Source of the DNA: Actinomycetota bacterium | GTDB lineage: Bacteria > Actinomycetota > Acidimicrobiia > Acidimicrobiales > AC-14 | Reading direction: 5' to 3' | DNA length: 45,692 bases | Assembly: GCA_040754375.1 (NCBI GenBank) | Contig: JBFMCT010000028.1 | Span: 1-45,692, forward strand | Part shown: positions 33,229 through 42,327 of the stretch, one piece after another | Layout of the letters: each line of letters opens with the position of its first letter | Position numbering within the stretch: position 1 is the first letter of the stretch | Position numbers and translations under genes: made by a program | The notes under the pieces: model-generated | Database searches by the model: none | Seen by the model: only the letters and a program-made list of their open reading frames with translations | Told to the model about the DNA's origin: nothing

Positions 33229-34295
33229 CCGGAGAACACCCTGGCCACCCCGTGATAGAGGCCGGCGTCGACCGTCTTGATGGTGCCGACGGCCTCGGCC
33301 AGCGGCACCCGCACGATCTGGCCGGCCTGCAGGGCCACCATCTGGCCGAACGCCCCCTCGTGGGCGGCGTCTATGGCGGCGATCCCGAACCGGGTGGCCA
33401 GGATGCGGTCGAAGGCCGTGGGGGTGCCGCCCCGCTGGATGTGGCCCAGCACGGTCACCCTGGTCTCGAACCCGGTGCGCTCCTCGATGCCGGCGGCCAC
33501 GTGGTAGGCGATGCCGCCCAGGCGCACGTGGCCGAACTGGTCGACCCCAGGCTCGACGGTGGCCAGCCCGGCGGCCTGGCCATTGGCCCCGTCGGCCCCG
33601 TCGGCCGTGGCGGCCCGGGGTGAGGCGCCCTCGGCCACCACCACGATCGACGCGTACCGGCCCCGGTCGTGGCGTTGCCGGAGGCGGGCGGCGATCTCGT
33701 CCAGGTCGAAGGGCTCCTCGGGCACCAGGACCTCGGCGGCCCCGCCGGCCACGCCCGCGTGGGTGGCGATCCACCCGGCGTGGCGGCCCATGACCTCGAC
33801 GACCATGACCCGGTCGTGGGACTCGGCCGTCGTGTGCAGGCGGTCGATGGCGTCCGACGCGATCTGCACGGCGGTATCGAACCCGAAGGTGACCTCGGTG
33901 GCGGAGAGGTCGTTGTCGATGGTCTTCGGTACCCCGACCACGCTCACACCCTCGCCCGCCAGCTTGTCGGCCACCCCCAGGGTGTCCTCGCCGCCGATGG
34001 CGATGAGGGCGTCGATGCGTTCGGACCGCAGCGTCTTGAGGGCTCGCTCCACCGCACCGTCGATCTTGTAGGGGTTGGTCCGCGACGTGCCCAAGATGGT
34101 CCCCCCCTTGGGCAGGATCCCCCGGCAGCGTTCCACGTCCAACCCCATGGTGTGGCCCTCGACGACGCCCTTCCAGCCGTCGAGGAACCCGACAAGGTCA
34201 TCGCCGTAATGGCGCTCCCCCTTGCGTACGGCCGCCCGGATCACGGCGTTGAGCCCCGGGCAGTCCCCTCCCCCGGTCAGCATCCCGACTCTCAT
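33225..34295 (-). CDS. Phosphofructokinase, pyrophosphate-dependent type
   Basis: Phosphorylates fructose 6-phosphate in glycolysis. GGGDCPGLNAVIR is the phosphate-donor loop, PKTIDNDL the catalytic segment, MGRHAGWIA and GHIQRGGTPTAFDR the sugar-phosphate region. Starting at ATG 34295, the family-diagnostic positions are Asp104 (GGEDTLG) and Lys124 (VPKTIDND); ATP-dependent enzymes have Gly at both, so pyrophosphate is the likely donor. This makes the step reversible and saves ATP. ATG 34295 is favoured over GTG 34304 because a TACGGT box ends 7 nt before it and the residue numbers then match the family exactly. 356 residues. Confidence 0.9.
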   Translation of the reverse strand: MRVGMLTGGGDCPGLNAVIRAAVRKGERHYGDDLVGFLDGWKGVVEGHTMGLDVERCRGILPKGGTILGTSRTNPYKIDGAVERALKTLRSERIDALIAIGGEDTLGVADKLAGEGVSVVGVPKTIDNDLSATEVTFGFDTAVQIASDAIDRLHTTAESHDRVMVVEVMGRHAGWIATHAGVAGGAAEVLVPEEPFDLDEIAARLRQRHDRGRYASIVVVAEGASPRAATADGADGANGQAAGLATVEPGVDQFGHVRLGGIAYHVAAGIEERTGFETRVTVLGHIQRGGTPTAFDRILATRFGIAAIDAAHEGAFGQMVALQAGQIVRVPLAEAVGTIKTVDAGLYHGVARVFSG

Positions 34296-34302
34296 GGGTG
34301 CC

Positions 34303-34308
34303 ACCGTA
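34303..34308 (-). promoter_or_regulatory. -10 box for leaderless phosphofructokinase transcript
   Basis: TACGGT on the minus strand, 7 nt before ATG 34295; it decides the start. Confidence 0.5.
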
Positions 34309-34347
34309 GCCAGCCGTGTGCCGCCCGCAGACCGTGGGGCCGGGTGC

Positions 34348-35010
34348 TCAGGCGGGTGCCGCCAGCCGCAGGCCCTCCATCTCGCGCGCCCGCAGGCCGG
34401 CGATGCGGGCCAGGGCGTTGACCTGGCGCCGCTCCCGGGCCCGGAAGGGACGGCCTTTGCGTCCCAGCACCAGGGCGTAGGGCGTGCCGTCGAGCTGGGC
34501 CCATGCGGCGTCGTCGGGGCCGCAGTCCCCGGCCACCACGGGGGCCGACGACCGGCTGCCGGCCACGAAGGCGGCCAGCCAGGCGGGGGGCGGGGGGGAC
34601 CCCTCGGCGGCCATCAGCAGCCGGTCATCGACGTTCACGGCGGCCGCCCACTCGGTCTCGAAGACCCTGCAGGCCCGGGCCACCAGTTCGTGGACGAGAC
34701 CGGTCGTGGTCGTGGCCTCGACCAGCACGGCGGCCGCGTCGAGGGCGTCGAGGCGGGCGTCGAGACGGTCTGGGGCAGGCCGCACGTGCTCCACGTCGAC
34801 GCCGTCGACCTCACCGATCTCGGCCACCAGCAACCCCACGACCGAGGCATCGGGCAGCTGGACGACGAGCTCGTCGATGGCCGTGCCCGCGCCCCGTTCG
34901 AGGATGTCGATGCCCACCACGTCGCCGCGCACCGCTCCGATGCGGCTGGCCACCGCCCCCAGGGCCCCGGGCCGGTCGGGCAACCACAACCGCACGATGA
35001 ACGTCTCCAC
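34348..35010 (-). CDS. ACT-domain protein
   Basis: Protein of 220 residues with an N-terminal ACT-type regulatory domain (ETFIVRLWLPDRPGALGAVASRIGAVRGDVVGIDIL, here as two adjoining parts; about 1-75), followed by a helical/GAF-like region (LVEATTTTGLVHELVARACR and LDGTPYALVLGRKGRPF) ending RLAAPA. ACT domains bind amino acids. No catalytic domain is attached, so a sensor or regulatory role is likely. TAGCCT ends 7 nt before GTG 35010, indicating a leaderless transcript. Confidence 0.78.
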   Translation of the reverse strand: METFIVRLWLPDRPGALGAVASRIGAVRGDVVGIDILERGAGTAIDELVVQLPDASVVGLLVAEIGEVDGVDVEHVRPAPDRLDARLDALDAAAVLVEATTTTGLVHELVARACRVFETEWAAAVNVDDRLLMAAEGSPPPPAWLAAFVAGSRSSAPVVAGDCGPDDAAWAQLDGTPYALVLGRKGRPFRARERRQVNALARIAGLRAREMEGLRLAAPA

Positions 35011-35017
35011 GGGCCTG

Positions 35018-35023
35018 AGGCTA
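35018..35023 (-). promoter_or_regulatory. -10 box for leaderless ACT-protein transcript
   Basis: TAGCCT on the minus strand, 7 nt before GTG 35010. Confidence 0.5.
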
Positions 35024-35069
35024 CGGCCCGGCCATGAACGGCGGGTTTCGGGCGGGGGAAAGAGGCGTT

Positions 35070-35483
35070 TCAGGCCCGGGGCCGCCGGGCGGCGGCGTCC
35101 TCGGCGAACAGCAGGAACTCGCCGACGTCGGCCACCTGGGCCAGCTCCCAGCCCCAGCGGGCCATCTCGGGGTCGTTCTCGGGCACGGTCTGGGGGCAGA
35201 ACGGGGTCAGGTAGGGCAGCTTGGGATGGCCGCCGAACAGGGCGGTGAAGGCATAGGACGACCCCAGTGCCCGGCTCTCGACCATCACGTCGGGCGAGCA
35301 GGCGCAGTAGTGGACGAACCCCACGAACCCGGTGGCCGCCCCGTCCCGTCGCTCGACCTCGGCGCATACCAGCAGTTCGAGCTGGAGGGGCCGGCTGCAG
35401 GCACCGCACCGGAACTCACCGAGCTGGGCCAGCAGCGGGTCGGTGCCGCCGTCGTCGTCCTTGCGCTTGCGTCTGACGCCCAT
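35070..35483 (-). CDS. Cysteine-rich protein of unknown function
   Basis: Product of 137 residues, not recognised. A basic start (GVRRKRKDDD) is followed by CGACSRPLQLELLVC, then HYCACSPDVMVE and FCPQTVPENDPEMARWGWEL; the CxxC and CxC pairs could bind zinc. It is soluble, with no signal peptide. It is encoded 27 nt downstream of the next upstream gene on the minus strand, probably in the aminotransferase unit. Confidence 0.68.
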   Translation of the reverse strand: MGVRRKRKDDDGGTDPLLAQLGEFRCGACSRPLQLELLVCAEVERRDGAATGFVGFVHYCACSPDVMVESRALGSSYAFTALFGGHPKLPYLTPFCPQTVPENDPEMARWGWELAQVADVGEFLLFAEDAAARRPRA

Positions 35484-35510
35484 GGAAAGGTTGTCGGCCG
35501 CCGGTGCCCC

Positions 35511-36140
35511 TCAGTTGAGGGGTTTCTGGGCGACTGACGGGTGGACGGCGGCCGCCACCACGTCGGCCCACAGCACGGTGACCCCGCCCCGGCCTCGGGT
35601 CCGGCGGCGAGTGGCCACCGGTACTCCCGAGAACTCGCAGTGCTCGATCAGCTCGTGCACGAGGCCTCCGGCCTCCTCGTGGCGGACGACCAGGTCGTCG
35701 CCGTCGAGATGGAGCACGTGGGGCCCGGGCGGGGCCGGCCACTGGGCGGGCACGGTGACCTCCAGGCGCCGGTGGCCGGCGGCCCGCACACTCACCTCGG
35801 GGCGGGCGAGCACGAGGGGTAGGGCGACCCACGCCCAGAGCTGGCGGGCGGCGAAGGCCGCCAGGTCGAGGTCATCCCAGCGCCCGCCCCGAGCGGCCGC
35901 GGCCAGCGGCCTGGCGTCCCCGAGGCCGATGCGGACCTGGCCCCCTTCGACTGTGCCCCTGTGGCCCTTCTCCGGGAAGGGGTCGAGCACGACCTGGGGT
36001 TCGCCTTGGAGGGGGACGAACGCGGGCTGGCAGCGCACGGCCCGGGGCCGGACGTGGCCCGCCATGTGCACCCCGCCCAGCGAGAAGATGACCATGAGCG
36101 TCTGGCCCTGGGGCTCCTGCGCTGCGTCGGGCCCGTCCAC
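35511..36140 (-). CDS. Protein of unknown function downstream of the aminotransferase
   Basis: Product of 209 residues, not recognised. Readable segments are VIFSLGGVHMAGHVRPRAVR, FVPLQGEPQVVLDPFPEKGH, AARQLWAWVALPLVLARPEV and GGLVHELIEHCEFSGVPVAT. It is soluble with no clear membrane segment. GTG 36140 lies 5 nt after the aminotransferase stop; ATG 36095 is an alternative. Co-transcription with the aminotransferase is likely. Confidence 0.62.
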   Translation of the reverse strand: MDGPDAAQEPQGQTLMVIFSLGGVHMAGHVRPRAVRCQPAFVPLQGEPQVVLDPFPEKGHRGTVEGGQVRIGLGDARPLAAAARGGRWDDLDLAAFAARQLWAWVALPLVLARPEVSVRAAGHRRLEVTVPAQWPAPPGPHVLHLDGDDLVVRHEEAGGLVHELIEHCEFSGVPVATRRRTRGRGGVTVLWADVVAAAVHPSVAQKPLN

Positions 36141-36144
36141 GCCC

Positions 36145-37335
36145 CTACAGCTTGTCGAGCGCCCGGCGCAGGTTGCGGACCGCCTGGCCGATGCGCATCT
36201 CGTTCTCGATGAGGGCGAAACGCACGAAGCCGTCGCCACTCGGGCCGAAGCCGACACCGGGGGCGACGGCCACCTTGGCCTCTTTGACCAGGAACGACGC
36301 GAACTCGATGGACCCCATGGCCCGGTAGGGCTCGGGGATGGGCGCCCAGGCGAACATGGTCGCCTTGGGCCGCTCGATGTGCCAGCCGATGCGCTCCAGG
36401 CCGTCGCACAGGGCGTCGCGCCGGCTCCAGTAGATCTCGTTGACCTCCTTGGGGTAGTCGGAGGCCTCGTTCATGGCCACGATGGCCGCGATCTGGATGG
36501 GCTGGAACGTGCCGTAGTCGAGGTAGGACTTCAACTTGGCCAGGGCGGCCACGATCTGGGGGTTGCCCACCAGAAAGCCCACCCGCCAGCCCGCCATCGA
36601 GAACGACTTGGTCAGGGTGTACAGCTCGACGGCCACGTCCTTGGCCCCCGGGACCTGGAGGATCGAAGGCGGCGAGTAGCCGTCGAAGGCCGTGTCGGAG
36701 TAGGCGAAGTCGTGCACCAGCACGACCGAGCGCTCCCGGGCGAACTCCACGATCCGGGCCAGCCAGTCGAGGTCGACGCACGTCGTGGTGGGGTTGTGGG
36801 GGAACGACAGCACGATGACCCGGGGCCGGGGCCAGGCGTTCTCCCACGCCTCGGTGATGCGGTCGAGGAAGTCGCCGTCGTCGCCGTTGCCGTCGCCGTC
36901 GCCCAGGCGCACCTGGCGCACGTCAGCCCCCGCGAACAGGGGCGCGTAGAGGTGGATGGGGTAGGACGGCGTGGGCACCAGGGCGGTGTCGCCCGAGTCG
37001 AGCAGCACCCACATCAGGTGGGACAGGCCCTCTTTGGCCCCGATGACGTTGAGCACCTCGGTCTCAGGGTCGAGGTGCACCCCGAAGCGCCGCTCGTAGA
37101 GCGATGCGGCCGCGGCCCGCAGCTTGGGGATGCCCCGGCTGGACGAGTAGCGGTGGTTGCGGGCGTTACGGGCCGCCTCGGCCAGCTTGTCGACGGCCAC
37201 GTCGGGCGAGGGGATGTCGGGGTTGCCGAACCCGAGGTCGATCACGTCTTCGCCGGCTCGCCGAGCCTGGACCTTCAACGAGTCGATGATCGTGAAGACA
37301 TAAGGCGGCAGGGCGTTGATCCGGCGGAACTCCAT
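36145..37335 (-). CDS. PLP-dependent class I/II aminotransferase, alanine-transaminase (AlaC) type
   Basis: Cytoplasmic fold-type I transaminase of 396 residues. The N-terminus [19 protein letters not shown] is characteristic of the AlaC group. [14 protein letters not shown] binds the cofactor phosphate, [15 protein letters not shown] holds the Asn, [10 protein letters not shown] the Asp/Tyr, and [15 protein letters not shown] the Schiff-base Lys; [13 protein letters not shown] holds the substrate Arg. Pyruvate/glutamate-alanine exchange is most likely; LL-diaminopimelate aminotransferase is a near relative. TAGCCT ends 6 nt before ATG 37335, so the transcript looks leaderless. Two unknown genes follow. 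Confidence 0.88.
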   Translation of the reverse strand: MEFRRINALPPYVFTIIDSLKVQARRAGEDVIDLGFGNPDIPSPDVAVDKLAEAARNARNHRYSSSRGIPKLRAAAASLYERRFGVHLDPETEVLNVIGAKEGLSHLMWVLLDSGDTALVPTPSYPIHLYAPLFAGADVRQVRLGDGDGNGDDGDFLDRITEAWENAWPRPRVIVLSFPHNPTTTCVDLDWLARIVEFARERSVVLVHDFAYSDTAFDGYSPPSILQVPGAKDVAVELYTLTKSFSMAGWRVGFLVGNPQIVAALAKLKSYLDYGTFQPIQIAAIVAMNEASDYPKEVNEIYWSRRDALCDGLERIGWHIERPKATMFAWAPIPEPYRAMGSIEFASFLVKEAKVAVAPGVGFGPSGDGFVRFALIENEMRIGQAVRNLRRALDKL

Positions 37336-37341
37336 GGCGTC

Positions 37342-37347
37342 AGGCTA
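37342..37347 (-). promoter_or_regulatory. -10 box for leaderless aminotransferase transcript
   Basis: TAGCCT on the minus strand, 6 nt before ATG 37335. Confidence 0.5.
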
Positions 37348-38142
37348 CCGGCCCTGGGACAGCTCCAGAGCCTGCGCTACCAGGTCGGGAGCGGCCTCGT
37401 CGGCCCCGACGTCGAGGGGTGCGCACACCGCCCACGTGGCCCCGGCGGCGGCCAGCGCGGCCAAGTGGTCGGCCAGGTCCGAGGGCGTCCCCCACACCAG
37501 GCCGGGACGGTCGCCGAGGCGCTCCCGCTTGGCCTCGGCTTCGGCCCGGTCCCTCCCCACCAGCACCTGGCCGGCCCACGTGGCCTCGACGCCGGCCGGC
37601 AGCCCCCGGGCCAGCGCCGTGAACCTGTCGAGGCCGATGCCCCACCCGTTCCAAGCGTCGGCCTCCCGGGCGGCCACCTCTACCAGCGCCGATGACAGGC
37701 CGCCGGCCCACGTGGTCACCCCCTGGTCGCGCAGCGCTCGCAGGCACCAGGCCAGCGACGCCAGCCTCTCGGCCGCCGGCGCGAAGGGCACGCCGTAGGC
37801 CAGGTTCTCCTCGCGGTTGGCCCGGTCCCCGGTGCCCAGCCCGGCGATGAACCGCCCCGGGCCGGCCACGCTGGCCGTCGTGGCCAGGGACTTGACCAGC
37901 ACGGCGTCGGGTATGAGCCCTACCCGGGCCACCAGCGTCCCGACGACGACCCGGCTGGTGGCGGCGGCCAAGGCGGCGGCCAGCGTGGGCCCGTGCAGGG
38001 CCGGGCGCTCGGGCTGGCCCAGGGGCCACATGTGGTCGAAGACGAACACGCCGTCGAGCCCGGCCTGCTCGGCCTGCCGGGCCACGGCCAGCGCCGGCCC
38101 GGCCTCGTGGCGAAACTGAGGAAGGGTAAGCCCGAGCCGCAC
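37345..38142 (-). CDS. LLM-class (F420-type) oxidoreductase
   Basis: Luciferase-like TIM-barrel flavin/F420 enzyme of 265 residues. RLGLTLPQFRHEAGPALAVA, GLDGVFVFDHMWP, VVVGTLVARVGLIPDAVLVK, GRFIAGLGTGDRANREEN and YGVPFAPAAERLASL follow the F420-dependent LLM family order. The substrate is unknown. It is shorter than many members (about 300-340), lacking part of the C-terminal region but with a plausible end. GTG 38142 has a GGGGAGG site; it is 18 nt downstream of the ROK gene stop, so the two are probably co-transcribed. Confidence 0.84.
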   Translation of the reverse strand: MRLGLTLPQFRHEAGPALAVARQAEQAGLDGVFVFDHMWPLGQPERPALHGPTLAAALAAATSRVVVGTLVARVGLIPDAVLVKSLATTASVAGPGRFIAGLGTGDRANREENLAYGVPFAPAAERLASLAWCLRALRDQGVTTWAGGLSSALVEVAAREADAWNGWGIGLDRFTALARGLPAGVEATWAGQVLVGRDRAEAEAKRERLGDRPGLVWGTPSDLADHLAALAAAGATWAVCAPLDVGADEAAPDLVAQALELSQGR

Positions 38143-38160
38143 GGCGAGCCGCCCTCCCCT

Positions 38161-39153
38161 TCAGCCCCGGCCGCTGCCGGTGGCCAGGCAGGCGGCCCCG
38201 ATGGCCCCGGCCCGCTCGCCCAAAGTGGCGGCAACGATGTCGATCTCGGGCCGCACGCCGGCCGCCTCCACCTCGGCAGCGAACGCCTTGCGCACCGGCC
38301 CCAGCAGGGCCTCGCCCGAACCGACCAGCCCGCCGCCGATCACGAACGCCTGGGGGTCGAGCAGGTTGGCCAGGTTGCCCAGCCCGACGGCCACCCACCG
38401 GGCGAAGGCACCCATGACCTCGGCGGCTTCGGCGTCGTCCTCGGCCAGGGCGGCCGACACGTGCTCGCCCCGCACGTCGTCGGGGCTGCCCCCGGCCAGC
38501 TCGACGATGCGGGTGGCCACCCCGGCCTCGGCCGCCTCCCGGGCCAGCCGGCCCAGGCCCGAGCCCGAGGCCAGCCGCTCCCAGCAGCCCCGGCGGCCGC
38601 ACGGGCACGCCGGCCCGGCCGGGTCGACGACCATGTGGCCGACCTCGCCCGCGAACCCGTTGGCCCCCCGCCACAGCCGCCCGCCGGTCACGATCCCCCC
38701 GCCGATCCCGGTGCCCAGCGTCACGACCACCACCTCGTCGAGCCCCCGGGCCGCCCCCAGCTCGTGCTCCCCCCACGCCGCGCAGGTGGCGTCGTTGTCG
38801 ACCTCGACGGCCACCGCGGTCCGCGCCGCCAGCCCTTCGGCCACAGCCAGCCCGCTCGCCCCTCGCAGGTTGGGGGCGAAGCGCAGCACCCCGCGACGGT
38901 CGACGAGGCCGGGCACTCCTACCCCCACGGCCCCCACCGGGCCCCGCCCGGCGGCCGCTCGGCCCAGCGAGCCCACGAGGGAAACCAGCGCGTCGAGCAG
39001 GTCGTCGCCCCGCGCCGGCGTCGCCACCCGCTCCTCGGCCACCACCTCGCCCCCGGCCATGGCCACGCCCAGCACCTTGGTGCCCCCCACGTCGAGCCCG
39101 ACGGTGACCGACCGCGTACCGGTGCCAGCCTCCTCGGCGGCATAGGCGGCCAC
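38161..39153 (-). CDS. ROK-family sugar kinase (glucokinase-like), second copy
   Basis: In this 330-residue protein, TVGLDVGGTKVLGVAMAGG is the phosphate loop; VEVDNDATCAAWGEHELG has the catalytic Asp; TLGTGIGGGIVTGGRLWRGA is phosphate 2; and EVGHMVVDPAGPACPCGRRG is the ROK zinc signature (His and Cys). It is closer to actinobacterial glucokinase GlkA than the kinase at 7822-8679, judging by WRGANGFAGEVGHM. GTG 39153 lies 12 nt after the upstream stop; a start nearer TVGLDVGG is possible. Confidence 0.88.
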   Translation of the reverse strand: MAAYAAEEAGTGTRSVTVGLDVGGTKVLGVAMAGGEVVAEERVATPARGDDLLDALVSLVGSLGRAAAGRGPVGAVGVGVPGLVDRRGVLRFAPNLRGASGLAVAEGLAARTAVAVEVDNDATCAAWGEHELGAARGLDEVVVVTLGTGIGGGIVTGGRLWRGANGFAGEVGHMVVDPAGPACPCGRRGCWERLASGSGLGRLAREAAEAGVATRIVELAGGSPDDVRGEHVSAALAEDDAEAAEVMGAFARWVAVGLGNLANLLDPQAFVIGGGLVGSGEALLGPVRKAFAAEVEAAGVRPEIDIVAATLGERAGAIGAACLATGSGRG

Positions 39154-39164
39154 TCCCGAACCGC

Positions 39165-40301
39165 CTAGTAGCGGAGAAGGGCGCCGATGCCGCCCAGCAC
39201 GTCGAGGTCGGCATTGGCCGTGCAGACGACGACCCGGCAGGACTGGGCCAGCGCGTCCTCGACTGCCTCCTCGACCACGTCCTCGACCTTGTCCATGGTG
39301 GACTCGCACACCGGGCACTTCGGGCCCCGGCCGGCCAGGAACGAGCACGAACGGCACCTCCAGCCCGGGGCCTCGAAGGTGTCCGATACGAGCAGGGTGT
39401 CGACCCGGCGGGCCACGACGGCCTCCAGCACGCCCTCGATGCCCGCGGCCCCGCTCCGGCCGCGGCCCACGGCGTCGCGCAAGCGGGCCACGAGGGCGGC
39501 TTCGCGGCCCCGCTCGACATCGGCTTCCACCGCCAACGCAGCGTCGCAGATCTCCTCGTCGGACGCGCCCACGGCGATCGACAGCCGGGCCGCGATCCGC
39601 TCTTGCAGGTAGGGGTGCAGCTCGCGCTCGAGGGCGTTGGCGATCTCGTCGGGCGCGCCGATCACCATGTGGTCGAACCCCTGGCTGCGGAAGACGGAGA
39701 AGGCCACTCCCGCGGCCCGGCGCAGATGGCGGTGGGCGGCGGCCGCTGCCTGCCCGGCCAGCTGGTCGCGGGTCAGCTCGCCGCCGTCGTCGTCGTGGCG
39801 GGGCAGCGGGTCTTCCATCTCCGTCTTCTCGACCAAGGCGCCCAGCTCGAACAGGAAGAGGCGGGCCCGCTGGCGGTCGGCCAGGAGCACGGCGAACCGC
39901 TGGCCCCGGGCCAACGCCCCTTCCAGCTCCCGCACGTAGGGCGTGTGGTTGACCACCACCCGGTTGCGGACCGGGTTGGGCAGCTCGAACACCTTCCAGA
40001 GGCCCTCGGCCGTGCACGAGAACAGGGCCAGCCCCCGGGTGTGGGACCGGCGCAGCCCACCCCTGACGTGCTCGGCCATGCGGGCCAGGTCGGCCTCGAC
40101 CGACTGCTGGGCGGCACGCGACAGGCCGTTGTCGCCCGCCTTGGCCTTGGCCGCCCGGACGAGGGCGTCGAGGTGGGGCAAGAGGTCCTGGGACCGGACG
40201 AACCGCCGGCCGTCGACATCGAGGTACAGGGACGTTACGGGAGCCGCGCCGGCGGTGAACCCCGCCAGCTCGCGGACCGAGCCTTCGCTGATCGTGGTCA
40301 C
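39165..40301 (-). CDS. Bacterial eRF1/Vms1-like protein (Rv2629-type)
   Basis: Protein of 378 residues. The N-terminal VRELAGFTAGAAPVTSLYLDVDGRR, middle FAVLLADRQRARLFLFELG and C-terminal VVVCTANADLDVLGGIGALLRY match bacterial archaeo-eukaryotic release-factor-like proteins; the GALLRY end is also in M. tuberculosis Rv2629 as I remember it. A Cys4 zinc knuckle (CRSC...CPVC) lies in the L7Ae-like domain. Relatives act on stalled or hibernating ribosomes; which applies here is not determinable. GTG 40301 is preceded by TACGAT with 8 nt spacing. Confidence 0.83.
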   Translation of the reverse strand: MTTISEGSVRELAGFTAGAAPVTSLYLDVDGRRFVRSQDLLPHLDALVRAAKAKAGDNGLSRAAQQSVEADLARMAEHVRGGLRRSHTRGLALFSCTAEGLWKVFELPNPVRNRVVVNHTPYVRELEGALARGQRFAVLLADRQRARLFLFELGALVEKTEMEDPLPRHDDDGGELTRDQLAGQAAAAAHRHLRRAAGVAFSVFRSQGFDHMVIGAPDEIANALERELHPYLQERIAARLSIAVGASDEEICDAALAVEADVERGREAALVARLRDAVGRGRSGAAGIEGVLEAVVARRVDTLLVSDTFEAPGWRCRSCSFLAGRGPKCPVCESTMDKVEDVVEEAVEDALAQSCRVVVCTANADLDVLGGIGALLRY

Positions 40302-40309
40302 TCGTCCCG

Positions 40310-40315
40310 ATCGTA
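40310..40315 (-). promoter_or_regulatory. -10 box for the eRF1-like gene
   Basis: TACGAT on the minus strand, 8 nt before GTG 40301, so at most a 1-2 nt leader. Confidence 0.45.
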
Positions 40316-40321
40316 CATAGC

Positions 40322-42217
40322 TCAGTGGGTCGCCACGCGGGCCGGGGTGAAGCGGGCCTCGCGCTGCTCGTCGGTGGAGATCACGTGCATCACGGCATTG
40401 ATGAGGGCCAGGTGGGTGAAGGCCTGCGGAAAGTTGCCCCAGTGGCGCCCCGTGCGGGGGTCGAGCTCCTCGGCGTAGAGCTGCAGGTCGCTGGCGTAGC
40501 CCAGCAGGCGCTCGCACAACGCTCGTGCCCGGGCGTGCTCGCCGATCTCGGAGAGGGCCGAGACGAGCCAGAACGAGCAGATCGTGAACGTGTACTCCTC
40601 GCCCCGCAGGCCGTCGTCGGTCTGGTCGACACGGTAACGAAGCACGAGGCCGTCGTCGGTCAGCTCGTCGGCGATGGCCAGGACCGTGGCCCGTAGGCGG
40701 GCGTCGTCGGGAGGCAGGAACCTCACCAGCGGCATCAGCAACAACGAGGCGTCGAGGGCCGTGGTCTCGTAGTGCTGGGTGAAGACCCCACGCTCGTCCA
40801 GGCCCCGGGCACAGATGTCGGCGTGGATCTCGTCGGCTGCCTTGGCCCACTCCGCCGCCAGTTCGGGGTCGCTGTGGAGGCGGGCCAGCCGGGCCCCCCG
40901 GTCACAGGCCACCCAGCACATCAGCTTCGACGAGGTGAAGTGCTTGGGCTCGCCCCGTACCTCCCAGATACCCCGGTCCCGCTCGGGCCAGTGGGCGATG
41001 GCCTTGGCCACATATCGTTCGACCAGGGGCCACACCCGCTCGGGCAGGTGGTCGCGCGACCGGGTGTGCAGGTACACCGAGTCCAAGAAGGCGCCCCAGA
41101 TGTCGTGCTGGTCCTGGTCGTACGCCCCGTTGCCGGTGCGCACCGGCCGGGCCCCCTCGTAGCCGGTGAGGTGGTCAAGCTCTGCTTCGGTGAGGTCGCG
41201 CTCGCCGCCGACGCCGTAGAGCACCTGGAGCTCGGCGCCCTCGCACACGTCGGCCACGAAAGCGAAGAAGTCGTCGGCCTCGGACTCGAACCCCAGGGTG
41301 TACAGGCCCCACAGGGCGAAGGCCGAGTCGCGGACCCAGGAGTAGCGGTAGTCCCAGTTGCGCTCGCCTCCGGGCGTCTCGGGCAACGACGTGGTGGCCG
41401 CCGCCGTCAGGGCGCCGGTGGGCTGGTAGCTGAGGCCCTTAAGGGTCAGGGCGCTGCGCTGGAGGTGGGCGCGCCACGGGTGGTCGGGGAAGGCGCCATG
41501 GCTGAGCCATTGGCGCCAGCGCTCCCCCGTCCCCCACATCCACTGGTTGGCCTCCTCCCACGTGGACGGCGGGTCGATGTCCGACCACGACAGGGCGACG
41601 AACACTTCGTCCCCCTCGACCAGCCGGCTCCGGGCCTGGGCCTCCCTGCCCTCGAAACCGATGCGCAGGTTCGTGTCGAGGCGCATCGAAGGGTCGCCGC
41701 CCTCAGGTGCCACCCGGGCCTGGCCGTATCCCGGCCCCGTGTACTCCCACCGTCCTTCGCTCCGGCCGTAGTCGAACACCGGCCCGCACCGCAATTGCAC
41801 CTCGACCGAGCCGCTCACACACCGGACGGTGCGCAGCAGGCAACGGCGGGGCTCGGTGTCGTCCGGCGACCGCCGGTGGGTCTCCGACCGCCGGTCGACG
41901 TGGTACCACTCGCCGATGCACAGCGCGTCGCGCACGATCAGCCACCCCGTGCTCGTCTGCCAGGTCGTCTCCAGCACCAGGGTGCCGGGCACGTAGCGCC
42001 GGGCCACCGGCACCGTGACCTCCGTGGGCCCCAGCCGGAACGATCCCGCCCCTCGGTCGAGCACCGCCCCGAAGACACTGGGGCTGTCAGGCCGGGGCAG
42101 GCACAGCCACTCGACGTTGCCCGCGGGCGACACCAAGGCGAAGACCTCGCAGTCGGACAGGAACGCGTAGTCGGCGATCGGCGGGAACGGGCTGCGGACC
42201 GCGTAGCCGTCGACCAT
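40322..42217 (-). CDS. GH15 family glycosidase (glucoamylase/trehalase type)
   Basis: Protein of 631 residues: an N-terminal beta-sandwich (about 1-240: PIADYAFLSDCEVFALVSP, GNVEWLCLPRPDSPSVF) and an (alpha/alpha)6 barrel (about 250-610). RNWDYRYSWVRDSAFALWGL is the GH15 signature; GIWEVRGEPKHFTSSKLMCW carries the proposed general acid Glu and EEYTFTICSFWLVSAL the base region. Mycobacterial relatives are trehalases; glucoamylase or isomaltase activity is also possible. No signal peptide, so cytoplasmic. A TACCAT box lies 9 nt before ATG 42217. Confidence 0.9.
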   Translation of the reverse strand: MVDGYAVRSPFPPIADYAFLSDCEVFALVSPAGNVEWLCLPRPDSPSVFGAVLDRGAGSFRLGPTEVTVPVARRYVPGTLVLETTWQTSTGWLIVRDALCIGEWYHVDRRSETHRRSPDDTEPRRCLLRTVRCVSGSVEVQLRCGPVFDYGRSEGRWEYTGPGYGQARVAPEGGDPSMRLDTNLRIGFEGREAQARSRLVEGDEVFVALSWSDIDPPSTWEEANQWMWGTGERWRQWLSHGAFPDHPWRAHLQRSALTLKGLSYQPTGALTAAATTSLPETPGGERNWDYRYSWVRDSAFALWGLYTLGFESEADDFFAFVADVCEGAELQVLYGVGGERDLTEAELDHLTGYEGARPVRTGNGAYDQDQHDIWGAFLDSVYLHTRSRDHLPERVWPLVERYVAKAIAHWPERDRGIWEVRGEPKHFTSSKLMCWVACDRGARLARLHSDPELAAEWAKAADEIHADICARGLDERGVFTQHYETTALDASLLLMPLVRFLPPDDARLRATVLAIADELTDDGLVLRYRVDQTDDGLRGEEYTFTICSFWLVSALSEIGEHARARALCERLLGYASDLQLYAEELDPRTGRHWGNFPQAFTHLALINAVMHVISTDEQREARFTPARVATH

Positions 42218-42315
42218 TGGTAGTCGATGGTAGCCAGCACCCCCACCTCCTCGGTACCGCGTGGGTGATCGGGGACCACGGCCGGCGGCCGACCAGCTAA
42301 CGCTGGTGCAGGAAC

Positions 42316-42321
42316 TAGTCT
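42316..42321 (+). promoter_or_regulatory. -10 box for a leaderless transcript
   Basis: TAGTCT, 6 nt before GTG 42328. Confidence 0.5.
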
Positions 42322-42327
42322 GAGGCC

